Shown piece by piece: positions 11,925 to 20,765 of a stretch of 64,000 nt of DNA. How positions within the stretch are numbered: position 1 is the first letter of the stretch; each line of letters starts with the position of its first letter. Both the position numbers and the translations under genes were made by a program. The notes beneath the pieces are model-generated. The model worked only from the letters and a program-made list of their open reading frames with translations, made no database searches and was not told the origin of the DNA. Source of the DNA: Mycobacterium ahvazicum. Its GTDB lineage: Bacteria > Actinomycetota > Actinomycetes > Mycobacteriales > Mycobacteriaceae. The DNA is taken from NCBI RefSeq assembly GCF_900176255.2, contig NZ_FXEG02000002.1, positions 434,001 through 498,000 on the forward strand, in the 5' to 3' direction.

Positions 11925-13097
11925 GTGAGCAATAAAGGAATCGTGATCGTCGGAGGCGGGCTGGCCGCGGCCCGCACGGCCGAGCAATTACGGCGGTCGG
12001 AATACACCGGGCCCGTCACGATCGTCAGCGACGAGGTCCACCTGCCGTATGACCGGCCGCCTTTGTCCAAGGAAGTGCTGCGCAAAGAGGTCGACGATGT
12101 CGCCCTCAAGCCGCGTGAGTTCTACGACGAGAACAACATCACGCTGCGCCTCGGTGCGGCGGCCACCGGCCTGGACATCGACGCGCAGACCCTGACCCTC
12201 TCCGACGGCACCATGCTCGGCTACGACGAGCTGGTGATTGCGACCGGGTTGGTCCCGCGGCGCATTCCCGCGTTCCCGGATCTCGAAGGTATTCGCGTGC
12301 TGAGGTCGTTCGACGAGAGCATGGCGTTGCGTGAGCACGCCTGCAAGGCGCACAACGCCGTGGTCGTCGGAGCCGGCTTCATCGGCTGCGAGGTCGCGGC
12401 CAGCCTGCGCAGCATGGGGGTCGATGTGGTGCTGGTGGAGCCGCAGCCGACGCCGCTGGCGTCGGTGCTCGGCGAGCAGATCGGTGAGCTGGTGTCGCGG
12501 TTGCATCGTAATGAGGGCGTCGACGTGCGCACCGGCATCGGGGTTGCCGAGGTGCGCGGCGAAGGCCATGTCGACACCGTGGTGCTCAGCGACGGCAGCG
12601 AATTGGCTGCCGACCTGGTCGTCGTCGGTATCGGATCGCGTCCGGCCACCGAGTGGCTGCAGGGCAGCGGCGTTGAGGTCGACAACGGTGTCATCTGCGA
12701 CGACGCCGGGCGCACCAGTGCGCCCAACGTGTGGGCGCTCGGAGACGTCGCCTCTTGGCGTGATGCGACGGGACATCAAGCGCGCGTGGAGCATTGGAGC
12801 AACGTCGCGGACCAGGCTCGAGTCGTGGTGCCCGCGATGCTTGGTCAGGAGGTGCCTTCTATCACGGTCGTGCCGTACTTCTGGAGCGACCAGTACGACG
12901 TCAAGATCCAATGCCTGGGCGAGCCGGAAGCAACCGACGTCGTGCACCTGGTCGAGGACGACGGACGAAAGTTCCTGGCCTACTACGAGCGCGACGGGGC
13001 GGTGGTGGGCGTGGTCGGCGGCGGTTTGCCGGGCAAAGTCATGAAGGCCCGCGGCAAAATCGCTGCGGCAGCACCGATTTCGGAGCTGCTAGGCTGA
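11925..13097 (+). CDS. Ferredoxin/rubredoxin reductase-like FAD oxidoreductase (Rv0688 homologue)
   Basis: A 390-residue two-dinucleotide-binding flavoprotein. The FAD motif GGGLAAARTAEQLR is at about 8–21, the NAD motif GAGFIGCEVAAS at about 147–158, and the second FAD segment VWALGDVASW near 270. DRPPLSKE is also typical of ferredoxin reductases such as those serving P450 or dioxygenase systems. It starts at GTG 11925, 25 nt after the SDR, and is likely in the same operon. It may pass electrons from NAD(P)H to a ferredoxin; the partner is not encoded here. Confidence 0.87.
   Translation: MSNKGIVIVGGGLAAARTAEQLRRSEYTGPVTIVSDEVHLPYDRPPLSKEVLRKEVDDVALKPREFYDENNITLRLGAAATGLDIDAQTLTLSDGTMLGYDELVIATGLVPRRIPAFPDLEGIRVLRSFDESMALREHACKAHNAVVVGAGFIGCEVAASLRSMGVDVVLVEPQPTPLASVLGEQIGELVSRLHRNEGVDVRTGIGVAEVRGEGHVDTVVLSDGSELAADLVVVGIGSRPATEWLQGSGVEVDNGVICDDAGRTSAPNVWALGDVASWRDATGHQARVEHWSNVADQARVVVPAMLGQEVPSITVVPYFWSDQYDVKIQCLGEPEATDVVHLVEDDGRKFLAYYERDGAVVGVVGGGLPGKVMKARGKIAAAAPISELLG
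13090..13095 (+). promoter_or_regulatory. Possible internal leaderless promoter (-10)
   Basis: TAGGCT ends 6 nt before the ATG at 13102. This is the spacing expected for leaderless transcription, common in mycobacteria. It overlaps the end of the reductase gene. Confidence 0.4.
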
Positions 13098-13101
13098 CGA
13101 T

Positions 13102-14085
13102 ATGCACCGGGTGGCGATACTCGATGATTATGCCGGTTTGGCACTCGAGCTCGCCGACTGGTCACCGGTGCAGAGCCGATCCGAGATCACCGTCTTCGAG
13201 CGGCATCTCGGTCAAGCGGAAGCGGTAGAGGTCCTGCAACCGTTCGACGTGATCTGCACGATGCGCGAACGGATGGCGTTGCCGCGCACGCTGCTTGAGC
13301 GACTGCCGAATCTGAAGCTGATAACGATCGTGGGCATGAGCCTGCCGAACCTGGACATGGTGGCGGCCAGTGAATCCGGAGTCCTGGTTGCCCATTCGGA
13401 TTTCGGCAACCCCCGGTTCCGGGCGGTCCGCGACGCCACCCCCGAACTGGCCTGGGGCTTGCTGATCGCGACGGTGCGCAACTTGGCCGAAGAGCACCGC
13501 CGGATGCGCGATGGGGGATGGCAGAGCAGCGTTGGCGTGACGCTGGCCGGTAAGACCCTCGGGTTGCTGGGGCTGGGCAGAACCGGAAAACGGATGGCCG
13601 AGTACGCGGGGGTGTTCGGCATGAATGTCGTTGCGTGGAGCCAAAACCTGACCGCGCAGGCCGCGGCCGCGGCCGGTGCGCGCCGGGTCGAGAAGGCGGC
13701 ATTGTTCGAATCCTCCGATGTGGTGTCCATCCACCTGGTGCTCTCCGAGCGGACACGAGGTTTGGTCGGCGAAGCCGAGCTGGCCCTGATGAGGCCGCAC
13801 GCCTACTTGATCAACACGTCCAGGGGCCCGATCGTCGACGAGGCCGCACTGATCTCTTCGCTGCGGACCGGTCGTATCGCCGGAGCCGGTCTCGATGTGT
13901 TCGACGTCGAACCCCCCGCGCCCGACCATCCGCTGCGCGCTCTGCCCAACGTGACATTGTCCCCTCACCTGGGGTACGTCACCCGCGAGATGCTGAGTGC
14001 TTTCTACTCCGACAGCATCGAGGCGGTGGTGGCCTGGCTGGACGGTGCGCCGATCCGGATCGCCAATCCCGAGGCGCTGCAGTAG
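13102..14085 (+). CDS. D-2-hydroxyacid dehydrogenase family protein
   Basis: A 327-residue NAD-dependent 2-hydroxyacid dehydrogenase. The NAD loop GLLGLGRTGKRM lies at about 152–163. The catalytic Arg is in NTSRGPIVDE, the Glu in DVFDVEPP and the His in LSPHLGYVT, so the active site is intact. It follows the ferredoxin reductase by 4 nt. By memory it is not part of this locus in M. tuberculosis. The substrate is unknown; the context is cofactor-coupled or sterol-related oxidation, which is inference. Confidence 0.87.
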   Translation: MHRVAILDDYAGLALELADWSPVQSRSEITVFERHLGQAEAVEVLQPFDVICTMRERMALPRTLLERLPNLKLITIVGMSLPNLDMVAASESGVLVAHSDFGNPRFRAVRDATPELAWGLLIATVRNLAEEHRRMRDGGWQSSVGVTLAGKTLGLLGLGRTGKRMAEYAGVFGMNVVAWSQNLTAQAAAAAGARRVEKAALFESSDVVSIHLVLSERTRGLVGEAELALMRPHAYLINTSRGPIVDEAALISSLRTGRIAGAGLDVFDVEPPAPDHPLRALPNVTLSPHLGYVTREMLSAFYSDSIEAVVAWLDGAPIRIANPEALQ

Positions 14086-14107
14086 AAATCAGGCTTAGAG
14101 CTGGCCT

Positions 14108-15373
14108 TCAAAACTGGCCCAGGTAGAACCGCGCGCCCTGATCGTCGGTGCACTCGGCGCTGATGCCGTAGGGCTGGCGGGTCGGCTCATCCAGCACGGC
14201 GCCGCCGGCTTCGCGCACCCGCGTGACCGCGGCATCAATGTCGGCCACCGTCCACATCGGCACGGTGGTCGGACGCGCACTGCCACCGGCAACCCCGGCC
14301 ATCGGATGCGTGTCCACCACTTGCCAGCCGTCGGCGATGCGGCCCGGCTCGAAGGTCCAGCGCAGCACCCGCCCATAGAAGTGGCGGAACGCGGCTGAAT
14401 CCGGCACTTGGTAGGTGACATAAGACAGTTCACCGGGCCCAGAACCGTTGATCTCCGCGCGCTTTCGGCCGGCGATGGGTTGGTGCACCGCGAAGGCCGC
14501 ACCTTGTGGGTCGGTGGCCTCCAGCAGGACGCCGTAGTCGGTGTCCCGGATTTCGCCGGGAACACCGCCGGCTTCTGCTACCGCGATGCGGGCGGCCCGC
14601 ACGTCGTCGACGGCGTAGCAGCAGAACAGGGTGGCGGGCTCGTCGGTGGCGACGATGCCGGTCGGCAGGTCGGTGTTGGTGACCCGGTGTGACGACGGGT
14701 CGTATGTCCAGCCCAGGACGTGCCCGTAGAAGGCCGCCGCACGATCGGCATCCGGAGTCCACACCGAGATGTATCCGATGTCGCCGTGCGCAATGACCGA
14801 AACCGGCGCGGCTGCGGGCCCGGACAACATCCAGCGGTGCCCGAACGGGTCGACGACAGTGGCGTTGCGGGTTCCGTAATTCTGGTAGATCTCCCGCTCG
14901 ACGGTCGCGCCGTGGTCGCGCGCCTGCTGCAGTGCGGCGTCGGTGTCGGCGACGTGCAGCATCAGGCTGACCGAAACCGCCCTGGCAGCAGGGGCTTTCA
15001 GGCCGATCTCGGGATATTCATCGGCCAGGTACAGCACGCCGTCGCCGATCGCGATCTCGGCGTGCCCGATGCGCCCATCGTCCATCACGACCGGGTCGCC
15101 GACGACCACGGCGCCGAATGCGTCGGCGTACCAGTCGATGGCCGCGCGTGCGTTTGCCACGCTGAGGTAGGGCAATGCCGCCGGCCGCGGCCGCTGCGGT
15201 GCAACGGGTTCGGTCAGGTCGGCAAGGGCAGTCGTGGTGCCGCTCATGACAACTCCTTCGGGTAGCGACAGTGCGGATTCCAGTTGCCGGCGCAGCTGCG
15301 CGGCAAAAGCCGGATCAGGTTGAACCGGGAGGTCATCGGAGCGCAGCACGCTGAGTGGGTCGTGTTGGTTCAT
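14108..15373 (-). CDS. Triple VOC (glyoxalase-fold) domain protein
   Basis: A 421-residue protein. After an N-terminal segment of about 55 residues (MNQHDPLSVLRSDDL…) there are three VOC modules: LPYLSVANARAAIDWYADAF (about 70–185), IGYISVWTPDADRAAAFYGH (about 200–305) and LSYVTYQVPDSAAFRHFYGR (about 315–421). VOC proteins include glyoxalases, dioxygenases and drug-binding proteins. The start ATG at 15373 overlaps the sigma-factor stop (ATGA), so the pair is translationally coupled. The sigma factor probably controls it. Substrate unknown. Confidence 0.82.
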   Translation of the reverse strand: MNQHDPLSVLRSDDLPVQPDPAFAAQLRRQLESALSLPEGVVMSGTTTALADLTEPVAPQRPRPAALPYLSVANARAAIDWYADAFGAVVVGDPVVMDDGRIGHAEIAIGDGVLYLADEYPEIGLKAPAARAVSVSLMLHVADTDAALQQARDHGATVEREIYQNYGTRNATVVDPFGHRWMLSGPAAAPVSVIAHGDIGYISVWTPDADRAAAFYGHVLGWTYDPSSHRVTNTDLPTGIVATDEPATLFCCYAVDDVRAARIAVAEAGGVPGEIRDTDYGVLLEATDPQGAAFAVHQPIAGRKRAEINGSGPGELSYVTYQVPDSAAFRHFYGRVLRWTFEPGRIADGWQVVDTHPMAGVAGGSARPTTVPMWTVADIDAAVTRVREAGGAVLDEPTRQPYGISAECTDDQGARFYLGQF

Positions 15374-15891
15374 GACGTGCCTCCTTCCGGGTAGTGCCTC
15401 TTGAAGGCGCGGCGCGCGCGGACCAGCAACGCTTCGGTGGCATGCACCGTGCGCCCGATCAGCTCGGCGCATTCGCCGACGCTGCAGTCGTCCATATAGC
15501 GCAGCACCAGCACCGTGCGGTGTGACTCGGCCAGCCGGGCCAGTACGGCTTCGGCGACCATCCGATCCAGCTCGGCGTCCCAGTCGTCGGCGCTGTCGAC
15601 GGGTTCCGGCAGCTCGGCCACCGGCACGCTGAGCCGGTCCTGCCCGCGCCGATAATGGTCGGCCAGTTTGTGTCGCGCCACGCCGAGCAACCACGCCACC
15701 GAGATCGGCGGCGGCTCGGCCCGGCGTGCGGCGTCCATCGCCGCGAGGAAGGTCTCCGACGTCAGGTCCTCCGCCGCGGCACGTTCGCCGCAGCGTCGGA
15801 CGAAGTACCCGTAAACCACCGGCAACGCCTCGTCGTAGAGCGCCAGAAGCGCGCGTCGAGGGTCGGATTGGTGATCCGTTCCGGCGCTCAC
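15370..15891 (-). CDS. ECF-type RNA polymerase sigma factor
   Basis: A protein of about 173 residues. Region 2 (ALLALYDEALPVVYGYFVRR, then AAEDLTSETFLAAM) and region 4 (ESHRTVLVLRYMDDCSVGEC, then RTVHATEALLVRARRAF) are both clear, and no region 3 or extra domain is present. GTG at 15891 is my choice; TTG at 15939 would add 16 basic residues. It is coupled to the triple-VOC gene by ATGA. No anti-sigma gene is adjacent, so how it is held inactive is not evident. Confidence 0.82.
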   Translation of the reverse strand: MSAGTDHQSDPRRALLALYDEALPVVYGYFVRRCGERAAAEDLTSETFLAAMDAARRAEPPPISVAWLLGVARHKLADHYRRGQDRLSVPVAELPEPVDSADDWDAELDRMVAEAVLARLAESHRTVLVLRYMDDCSVGECAELIGRTVHATEALLVRARRAFKRHYPEGGTS

Positions 15892-15957
15892 ACCCTTATC
15901 GTCGCTGCGGCGCCCCGAACTCCGACGGGTAGTGGGCAAAATTTTTCCTGATTGTGG

Positions 15958-17010
15958 TTATCGCCAGTTCACCGGTGGGCCGTGCGGATGGCATTCACCC
16001 AGCACCACAACCTCACCGCCGGGCCAGCGACGGACGCGCACCAGGAACTTCAGCGGGCCGCCCGCACCGTCGCGCGCGGGTTCCATCGTCAGGTGTGCGA
16101 ACTGCGCTGTGGCGTCGGCTCGTTCGCCGAGCGTGTTCATCCCGTCGAGCACCGCACTGCGTTCGTCCTGCGACAGGTACTGCCACGTGATCGAATGCCA
16201 CAGCACCGTCAATGCGCCGTCGGCCAGTGTCAGGCCGTTCACGGCGGCGCCGGCGCTCTGTCGCAGCAGCAGTGCGGGCACCCTGCGAGCGACCGCGATG
16301 GCGCCGCGCAGCCGCTCCAGCCGGGCGGACTGGTCGGGCCAGACATAGCTCAGCGCGGTCACCTCGCCGTCGGTGTCCGTGACATCCACCGGCGCGATGT
16401 CATAGCCCCGTCGTTCGACGATCCGCACCGAGCCGGGCGGCGGCACCTGGCCCCGCCAAGCGTCGTCGATGATCACCGGCGAGTCGATCGGTCCCCACTG
16501 CCCGCCGCCGTAGCGGTAGTGGTATCGGTCGGCCCGCAGGTTCAGCCCGGCGCTCGATCCGATCTCGAAAAGCCTTATCGGAAACTGATTTTCGTGGTTG
16601 ACACGCAGCAGGGCACCGATTAGTGCGGCGGATCGACCCACCTCATTGGTCTGCGGCGGCTGCCCCAGCGCCGTGCGCAGCGACTCGGCATGGGCCGCCG
16701 CGGCGAGCTTGATCTCGGGCCATGCGCCGGCGGCATCCCAGGTGCCGCCGGTGCTGGGATACCACTGGCGCAACACCTCGGCCCGCCCGTCGAGCACCAT
16801 CCGGTGCAGGCCGCCCAGCAGCCGCAGCGGCACCGCCTCGCGCGCCGGGTCGTCCTCGTGACCGGACAGGATCGCCGCGAAGATCCCACCGGTTTCGACG
16901 TCGGAGGCCACCAGCTCGAACAGCTCGTCGTACATCGGGGATCCGGAGATACCGCAGAACCGCCCCTGCGAGCGCAGAGTGTGCAGCAGGTGCGTGCGAT
17001 CGGCGGTCAT
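15958..17010 (-). CDS. DUF2332 protein (Rv0690c homologue)
   Basis: A 350-residue protein of the DUF2332 family, close to the M. tuberculosis length. Visible segments include [20 protein letters not shown] (mid-protein, reminiscent of a methyltransferase-like GxG loop), [19 protein letters not shown]-like sequence and, near the end, [11 protein letters not shown]. Function unknown. It overlaps mftR by ATGA (stop of mftR at 17007–17009, start at 17010), so the two are one transcription unit and may be linked to mycofactocin regulation. Confidence 0.85.
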   Translation of the reverse strand: MTADRTHLLHTLRSQGRFCGISGSPMYDELFELVASDVETGGIFAAILSGHEDDPAREAVPLRLLGGLHRMVLDGRAEVLRQWYPSTGGTWDAAGAWPEIKLAAAAHAESLRTALGQPPQTNEVGRSAALIGALLRVNHENQFPIRLFEIGSSAGLNLRADRYHYRYGGGQWGPIDSPVIIDDAWRGQVPPPGSVRIVERRGYDIAPVDVTDTDGEVTALSYVWPDQSARLERLRGAIAVARRVPALLLRQSAGAAVNGLTLADGALTVLWHSITWQYLSQDERSAVLDGMNTLGERADATAQFAHLTMEPARDGAGGPLKFLVRVRRWPGGEVVVLGECHPHGPPVNWR

Positions 17011-17603
17011 GGGTTCAGCGCGTTCAGTCCGGCACCGGCGACGTCGAAGGCATTGCCGAGTGCGGACTGCAGCGTGACGGCCTCGTCGCGCAGCCAATGC
17101 TCGTAGGCCGAGAGCGCGACCCCGAGCAGCGTCCAGGCCACGGTCTGCGGCGCCAAGTCGGTCGTCTTGGCGCCCGAGCGCCGGGCGACGAACTCCGCGA
17201 TCACCTCGCGCCAGCCGGCGTACATTGTCATCGAATACGCCTGCAGTTCGGCGGTTTGCAGGATGACCCGCATCCGCTGACGGTGCTGGACGGTCTCGGA
17301 ATCGTCAAAGGTGTTGAACGCCAACAGTGCTGCCCGCAATGCCTCGCCCAGCGGGACTCGCGGGCCGACCGCGTCCAGCAGCTCGCGAAGATGCGCGAGG
17401 TGGCTGTCGAAGTCGCCCCAGAGGATGGCGTTCTTGGAGGCGTAGTAGCGGAACAGCGTGCGGCGCGAGATCCCGGCGGCCTGCGCGACGTCGTCGACAC
17501 TCACCTCGGCGAATCCCCGCGCGGTGAACAACGCGATAGCGACGTCGGTGATGTGGTCCGGCGTTGTCGAGCGGCGCCGGCCGACCCGCGCCTGCGGATT
17601 CAT
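17007..17603 (-). CDS. mftR: Mycofactocin system TetR regulator MftR
   Basis: A 198-residue TetR regulator. The helix-turn-helix is [20 protein letters not shown], followed by [15 protein letters not shown]. The ATG at 17603 gives the M. tuberculosis length; longer forms would run into the mftA promoter region. MftR homologues bind long-chain acyl-CoAs and repress the mft genes, by memory of recent work. It is divergent from mftA, with a 98-nt gap holding a candidate operator at 17644–17677. It is co-transcribed with the DUF2332 gene. Confidence 0.9.
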   Translation of the reverse strand: MNPQARVGRRRSTTPDHITDVAIALFTARGFAEVSVDDVAQAAGISRRTLFRYYASKNAILWGDFDSHLAHLRELLDAVGPRVPLGEALRAALLAFNTFDDSETVQHRQRMRVILQTAELQAYSMTMYAGWREVIAEFVARRSGAKTTDLAPQTVAWTLLGVALSAYEHWLRDEAVTLQSALGNAFDVAGAGLNALNP

Positions 17604-17637
17604 CAGACCCGCCCTTCCATTTCGGCACCCGATGCCA

Positions 17638-17677
17638 TATTCTGACGACGATTGTGACAAGATCGACCATCGTTGTC
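17638..17677 (+). promoter_or_regulatory. mftA promoter -10 and candidate MftR operator
   Basis: The -10 candidate TATTCT is at 17638–17643. Directly after it an imperfect inverted repeat has arms GACGACGAT (17644–17652) and ATCGTTGTC (17669–17677), 8 of 9 bases matching, spaced by 16 nt. Inside lies the short palindrome TTGTGACAA. Binding at the start site would fit repression by MftR. Inferred from position. Confidence 0.5.
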
Positions 17678-17701
17678 GAGAGCGCAGGAGAGGCAATTCA
17701 T

Positions 17702-17791
17702 ATGGACCGCGAGATCGAAACCGACGCCGAGCTCGTCACCGAGACTCTGGTTGAAGAGGTGTCCATCGACGGAATGTGCGGGGTCTACTGA
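17702..17791 (+). CDS. mftA: Mycofactocin precursor peptide MftA
   Basis: A 29-residue ribosomally made precursor ending IDGMCGVY. The C-terminal Val-Tyr pair is the core that becomes the cofactor; the acidic leader ([18 protein letters not shown]) binds the MftB chaperone. ATG follows GGAGAGG. mftB starts 2 nt later. MftC decarboxylates and cyclises the Val-Tyr end, then MftE cleaves it off. Confidence 0.96.
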   Translation: MDREIETDAELVTETLVEEVSIDGMCGVY

Positions 17792-17793
17792 CC

Positions 17794-18105
17794 GTGCCTG
17801 CGCCCGCGCAGGCTCGATCGACCGAAAGCCGGTTCGACCCTGATCGCGGTTGGCGATTGCACCCGCAGGTCGCGGTTCGTCCGGAACCGTTTGGCGCACT
17901 GCTCTATCACTTCGGCACCCGCAAGCTTTCGTTCCTGAAGAACCGCACCATCCTTGCGGTGGTGCAGTCGCTGGCCGACCACCCCGACGTCCGGTCCGCC
18001 CTGCGGGCCGAGGGGGTCGACGACTCGGAGCAGGGGCCCTACCTGCACGCGTTGGGTGTGTTGGTCGAGTCCCGCATGCTGGTGCCCCAGGAGGACCATC
18101 AATGA
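17794..18105 (+). CDS. mftB: Mycofactocin peptide chaperone MftB
   Basis: A 103-residue PqqD/RRE-type peptide-binding protein that presents MftA to the radical SAM enzyme MftC. It contains FDPDRGWRLHPQVAVRPEPF and LLYHFGTRKLSFLKNRT, the family's conserved core. GTG at 17794 lies just after mftA; the stop overlaps the mftC ATG (ATGA), showing tight coupling. Confidence 0.93.
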   Translation: MPAPAQARSTESRFDPDRGWRLHPQVAVRPEPFGALLYHFGTRKLSFLKNRTILAVVQSLADHPDVRSALRAEGVDDSEQGPYLHALGVLVESRMLVPQEDHQ

Positions 18106-19307
18106 CAACAGCGGCCCCCGTACCCCGGCTCATCGAGCAGTTCGAGCACGGCTTGGACGCCCCCATCTGCCTGACGTGGGAACTCACCTACGCCTGCAAC
18201 CTGGCCTGCGTGCACTGCCTTTCCTCGTCGGGTAAGCGCGATCCACGCGAGCTGTCCACCCGACAGTGCATGGACATCATCGACGAGCTGGAACGCATGC
18301 AGGTGTTTTACGTCAACATCGGTGGCGGGGAACCGACTGTGCGCCAAGACTTTTGGGAGCTTGTCGACTACGCCACCGCGCACCACGTCGGAGTGAAGTT
18401 CTCGACCAACGGGGTGCGCATCACACCGGAGGTCGCCGCGCGGCTGGCGGCCAGCGACTACGTCGACGTCCAGATCTCGCTGGACGGCGCCACCGCCGAG
18501 GTCAACGACGCGGTCCGCGGACCGGGCTCCTTCGCGATGGCGGTGCGCGCGCTGGAGAACCTGGCCGCGGCCGGCTTCAAAGACGCCAAGATCTCTGTCG
18601 TGGTCACCCGTCACAACGTCGACCAGCTCGACGAATTCGCAGCGCTGGCAAGCCGTTACGGCGCGACCCTGCGGATCACCCGGCTGCGGCCTTCGGGGCG
18701 CGGCGCGGATGTCTGGGAAGAGCTGCACCCGACCGCGGCCCAGCAGGTCGCGCTCTACGACTGGCTGGTCGCCAAGGGGGAGCGGGTGCTCACCGGCGAC
18801 TCCTTCTTCCATCTGGCCCCGCTGGGCGCCTCGGGTGCGCTGTCCGGCTTGAACATGTGCGGAGCTGGCCGGGTGGTGTGCCTGATCGATCCGGTGGGCG
18901 ACGTGTACGCCTGCCCGTTCGCCATCCACGACCGCTTCCTGGCCGGAAACGTCTTGACGGACACTGGTTTTGGGGCTGGGTTCTCCAACGTCTGGAAGAA
19001 CGCCGCGCTGTTCCGCGAGCTGCGCGAGCCCCAATCGGCGGGCGCCTGCGGAAGTTGCGGGCATTACGACAGCTGCCGTGGTGGTTGCATGGCGGCCAAG
19101 TTCTTCACCGGCCTGCCGATGGACGGACCGGATCCCGAATGCGTCCAGGGGCACAGCGAGTCGGCACTGGCGCAGGATCGGGAGACTCCGCGCCCGCGAG
19201 CCGACCACTCGCGTGGCCAGCAGGTCCGCCAGCCGGTGCCGCTGACACTGTCGGTGCGGCCGCCGCAGCACCCGCCGGCGCGGCTGTGTAACGAAAGCCC
19301 CGTGTAG
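18102..19307 (+). CDS. mftC: Mycofactocin radical SAM maturase MftC
   Basis: A 401-residue radical SAM/SPASM enzyme. The 4Fe-4S/SAM motif CxxxCxxC is at Cys32, 36 and 39 (YACNLACVHC), and the GGEP motif follows. The C-terminal SPASM domain carries further Cys residues, including CGSCGHYDSCRGGC. It oxidatively decarboxylates the MftA C-terminal Tyr and forms the Val-Tyr ring. The last 35 residues or so are a Pro/Arg-rich tail that looks poorly conserved. It starts within mftB and is followed by mftD after 2 nt. Confidence 0.96.
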   Translation: MTTAAPVPRLIEQFEHGLDAPICLTWELTYACNLACVHCLSSSGKRDPRELSTRQCMDIIDELERMQVFYVNIGGGEPTVRQDFWELVDYATAHHVGVKFSTNGVRITPEVAARLAASDYVDVQISLDGATAEVNDAVRGPGSFAMAVRALENLAAAGFKDAKISVVVTRHNVDQLDEFAALASRYGATLRITRLRPSGRGADVWEELHPTAAQQVALYDWLVAKGERVLTGDSFFHLAPLGASGALSGLNMCGAGRVVCLIDPVGDVYACPFAIHDRFLAGNVLTDTGFGAGFSNVWKNAALFRELREPQSAGACGSCGHYDSCRGGCMAAKFFTGLPMDGPDPECVQGHSESALAQDRETPRPRADHSRGQQVRQPVPLTLSVRPPQHPPARLCNESPV

Positions 19308-19309
19308 TC

Positions 19310-20491
19310 GTGGCCGACGAGTGGTTTGAGACAATCGCCATCGCGCAGCAGCGCGCAAAGCGCCGGTTGCCGAAATCCGTTTATGCGGCCCTTGTTGCGG
19401 CCAGCGAAAAAGGAATTACGGTCTCGGACAATGTCGAAGCTTTCGGCGAACTGGGATTCGCGCCGCACGTGATAGGCGCGCAGGAAAAGCGCGAGTTGTC
19501 GACAACCGTTATGGGACAAGATATCTCCATGCCGGTGCTGATTTCACCGACCGGCGTTCAGGCGGTCGACCCGGAGGGTGAGGTGGCCGTCGCGCGGGCC
19601 GCGGCGGCGCGGGGGACGGCGATGGGTCTGTCCTCGTTCGCCAGCAAGCCGATCGAGGAAGTGATCGCGGCAAACTCCAAACTGTTCTTCCAGGTGTACT
19701 GGCTGGGCGGGCGCGACGCGATCGCGGACCGGGTGGAGCGGGCCCGCGCGGCCGGTGCGGTCGGTTTGATCGTCACGACCGACTGGTCCTTCTCGCACGG
19801 GCGCGACTGGGGCAGCCCCAAGATTCCCGAAGAAATGAACCTGCGCACTATTCTGCGGCTGTCGCCGGAAGCGGCCTTCAAACCGCGGTGGTTCCTGAAG
19901 TGGGCGAAGACGATGCGTCCGCCGGCGTTGTCGGTGCCGAACCAGGCGGCGCGGGGGGAGGCCGGTCCGCCGTTCTTCCAGGCCTACGGCGAATGGATGG
20001 GCACGCCCCCGCCGACCTGGGAGGACATCGCCTGGCTGCGTGAGCTGTGGGGCGGACCATTCATGCTCAAGGGCGTCATGCGTGTCGATGACGCGAAAAG
20101 AGCTGTGGATGCTGGTGTTTCGGCGATATCGGTGTCCAACCACGGCGGCAACAACCTGGACGGGACGCCCGCGTCCATCCGGGCGCTGCCCCCGGTGGTG
20201 GCCGCGGTCGGCGACCAGGTCGAGGTGTTGCTGGACGGCGGCATCCGGCGCGGCAGCGACGTGGTGAAGGCTGTGGCATTGGGAGCGCGGGCGGTGATGA
20301 TCGGCCGCGCCTATCTGTGGGGCCTGGCCGCGAACGGTCAAGCGGGCGTCGAGAACGTGCTCGACGTCCTGCGCGGGGGTATCGACTCGGCGCTGATGGG
20401 GCTGGGGCATGCGTCGGTCCACGACTTGCGCCCGGACGACATTCTGGTGCCGGACGGCTTCACCCGCGCCCTCGGCGTTGCGCCGGCCTGA
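19310..20491 (+). CDS. mftD: Mycofactocin FMN-dependent dehydrogenase MftD
   Basis: A 393-residue member of the lactate/2-hydroxyacid oxidase family (TIM barrel, FMN). The FMN-binding and catalytic segments SVSNHGGNNLDGTPA and LLDGGIRRGSDVVKA are intact. In the pathway it oxidatively deaminates the cleaved Val-Tyr product (AHDP) to give pre-mycofactocin. GTG at 19310 follows mftC by 2 nt. Often annotated lldD1; the neighbours identify it as MftD. Confidence 0.95.
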   Translation: MADEWFETIAIAQQRAKRRLPKSVYAALVAASEKGITVSDNVEAFGELGFAPHVIGAQEKRELSTTVMGQDISMPVLISPTGVQAVDPEGEVAVARAAAARGTAMGLSSFASKPIEEVIAANSKLFFQVYWLGGRDAIADRVERARAAGAVGLIVTTDWSFSHGRDWGSPKIPEEMNLRTILRLSPEAAFKPRWFLKWAKTMRPPALSVPNQAARGEAGPPFFQAYGEWMGTPPPTWEDIAWLRELWGGPFMLKGVMRVDDAKRAVDAGVSAISVSNHGGNNLDGTPASIRALPPVVAAVGDQVEVLLDGGIRRGSDVVKAVALGARAVMIGRAYLWGLAANGQAGVENVLDVLRGGIDSALMGLGHASVHDLRPDDILVPDGFTRALGVAPA

Positions 20492-20765
20492 TCTCGGCGG
20501 CGCCCGAGTTAATCCGCAGCATGTTGGGCGGCTTTGCCATATTTAGCGCCCAGGGTGCTGCGTCGGACCCTCCCGCGGAACCGCCGAATTCAGGCCAATG
20601 TGGGATTGCGAGCGAAAATCGACGTATGCGAAAATTGTGATACGCGCGTGGCAACCGTGACGGACGAGCCGAATTTCGGCGCCCCGATGAACAGCCCAGA
20701 AAAAAATTAACTTTGAACGCTCAACAATTGGTGCACGCCAGGTGAATTCGGCCTACCATCACCGA
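20492..20765. other. mftD–mftE spacer with possible mftE promoter
   Basis: No gene is supported in this spacer. An AT-rich patch lies at about 20695–20730. TACCAT at 20754–20759 fits a -10 and ends 6 nt before the GTG at 20766, so mftE may be transcribed separately and without a leader. No convincing -35 is seen. Confidence 0.45.
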
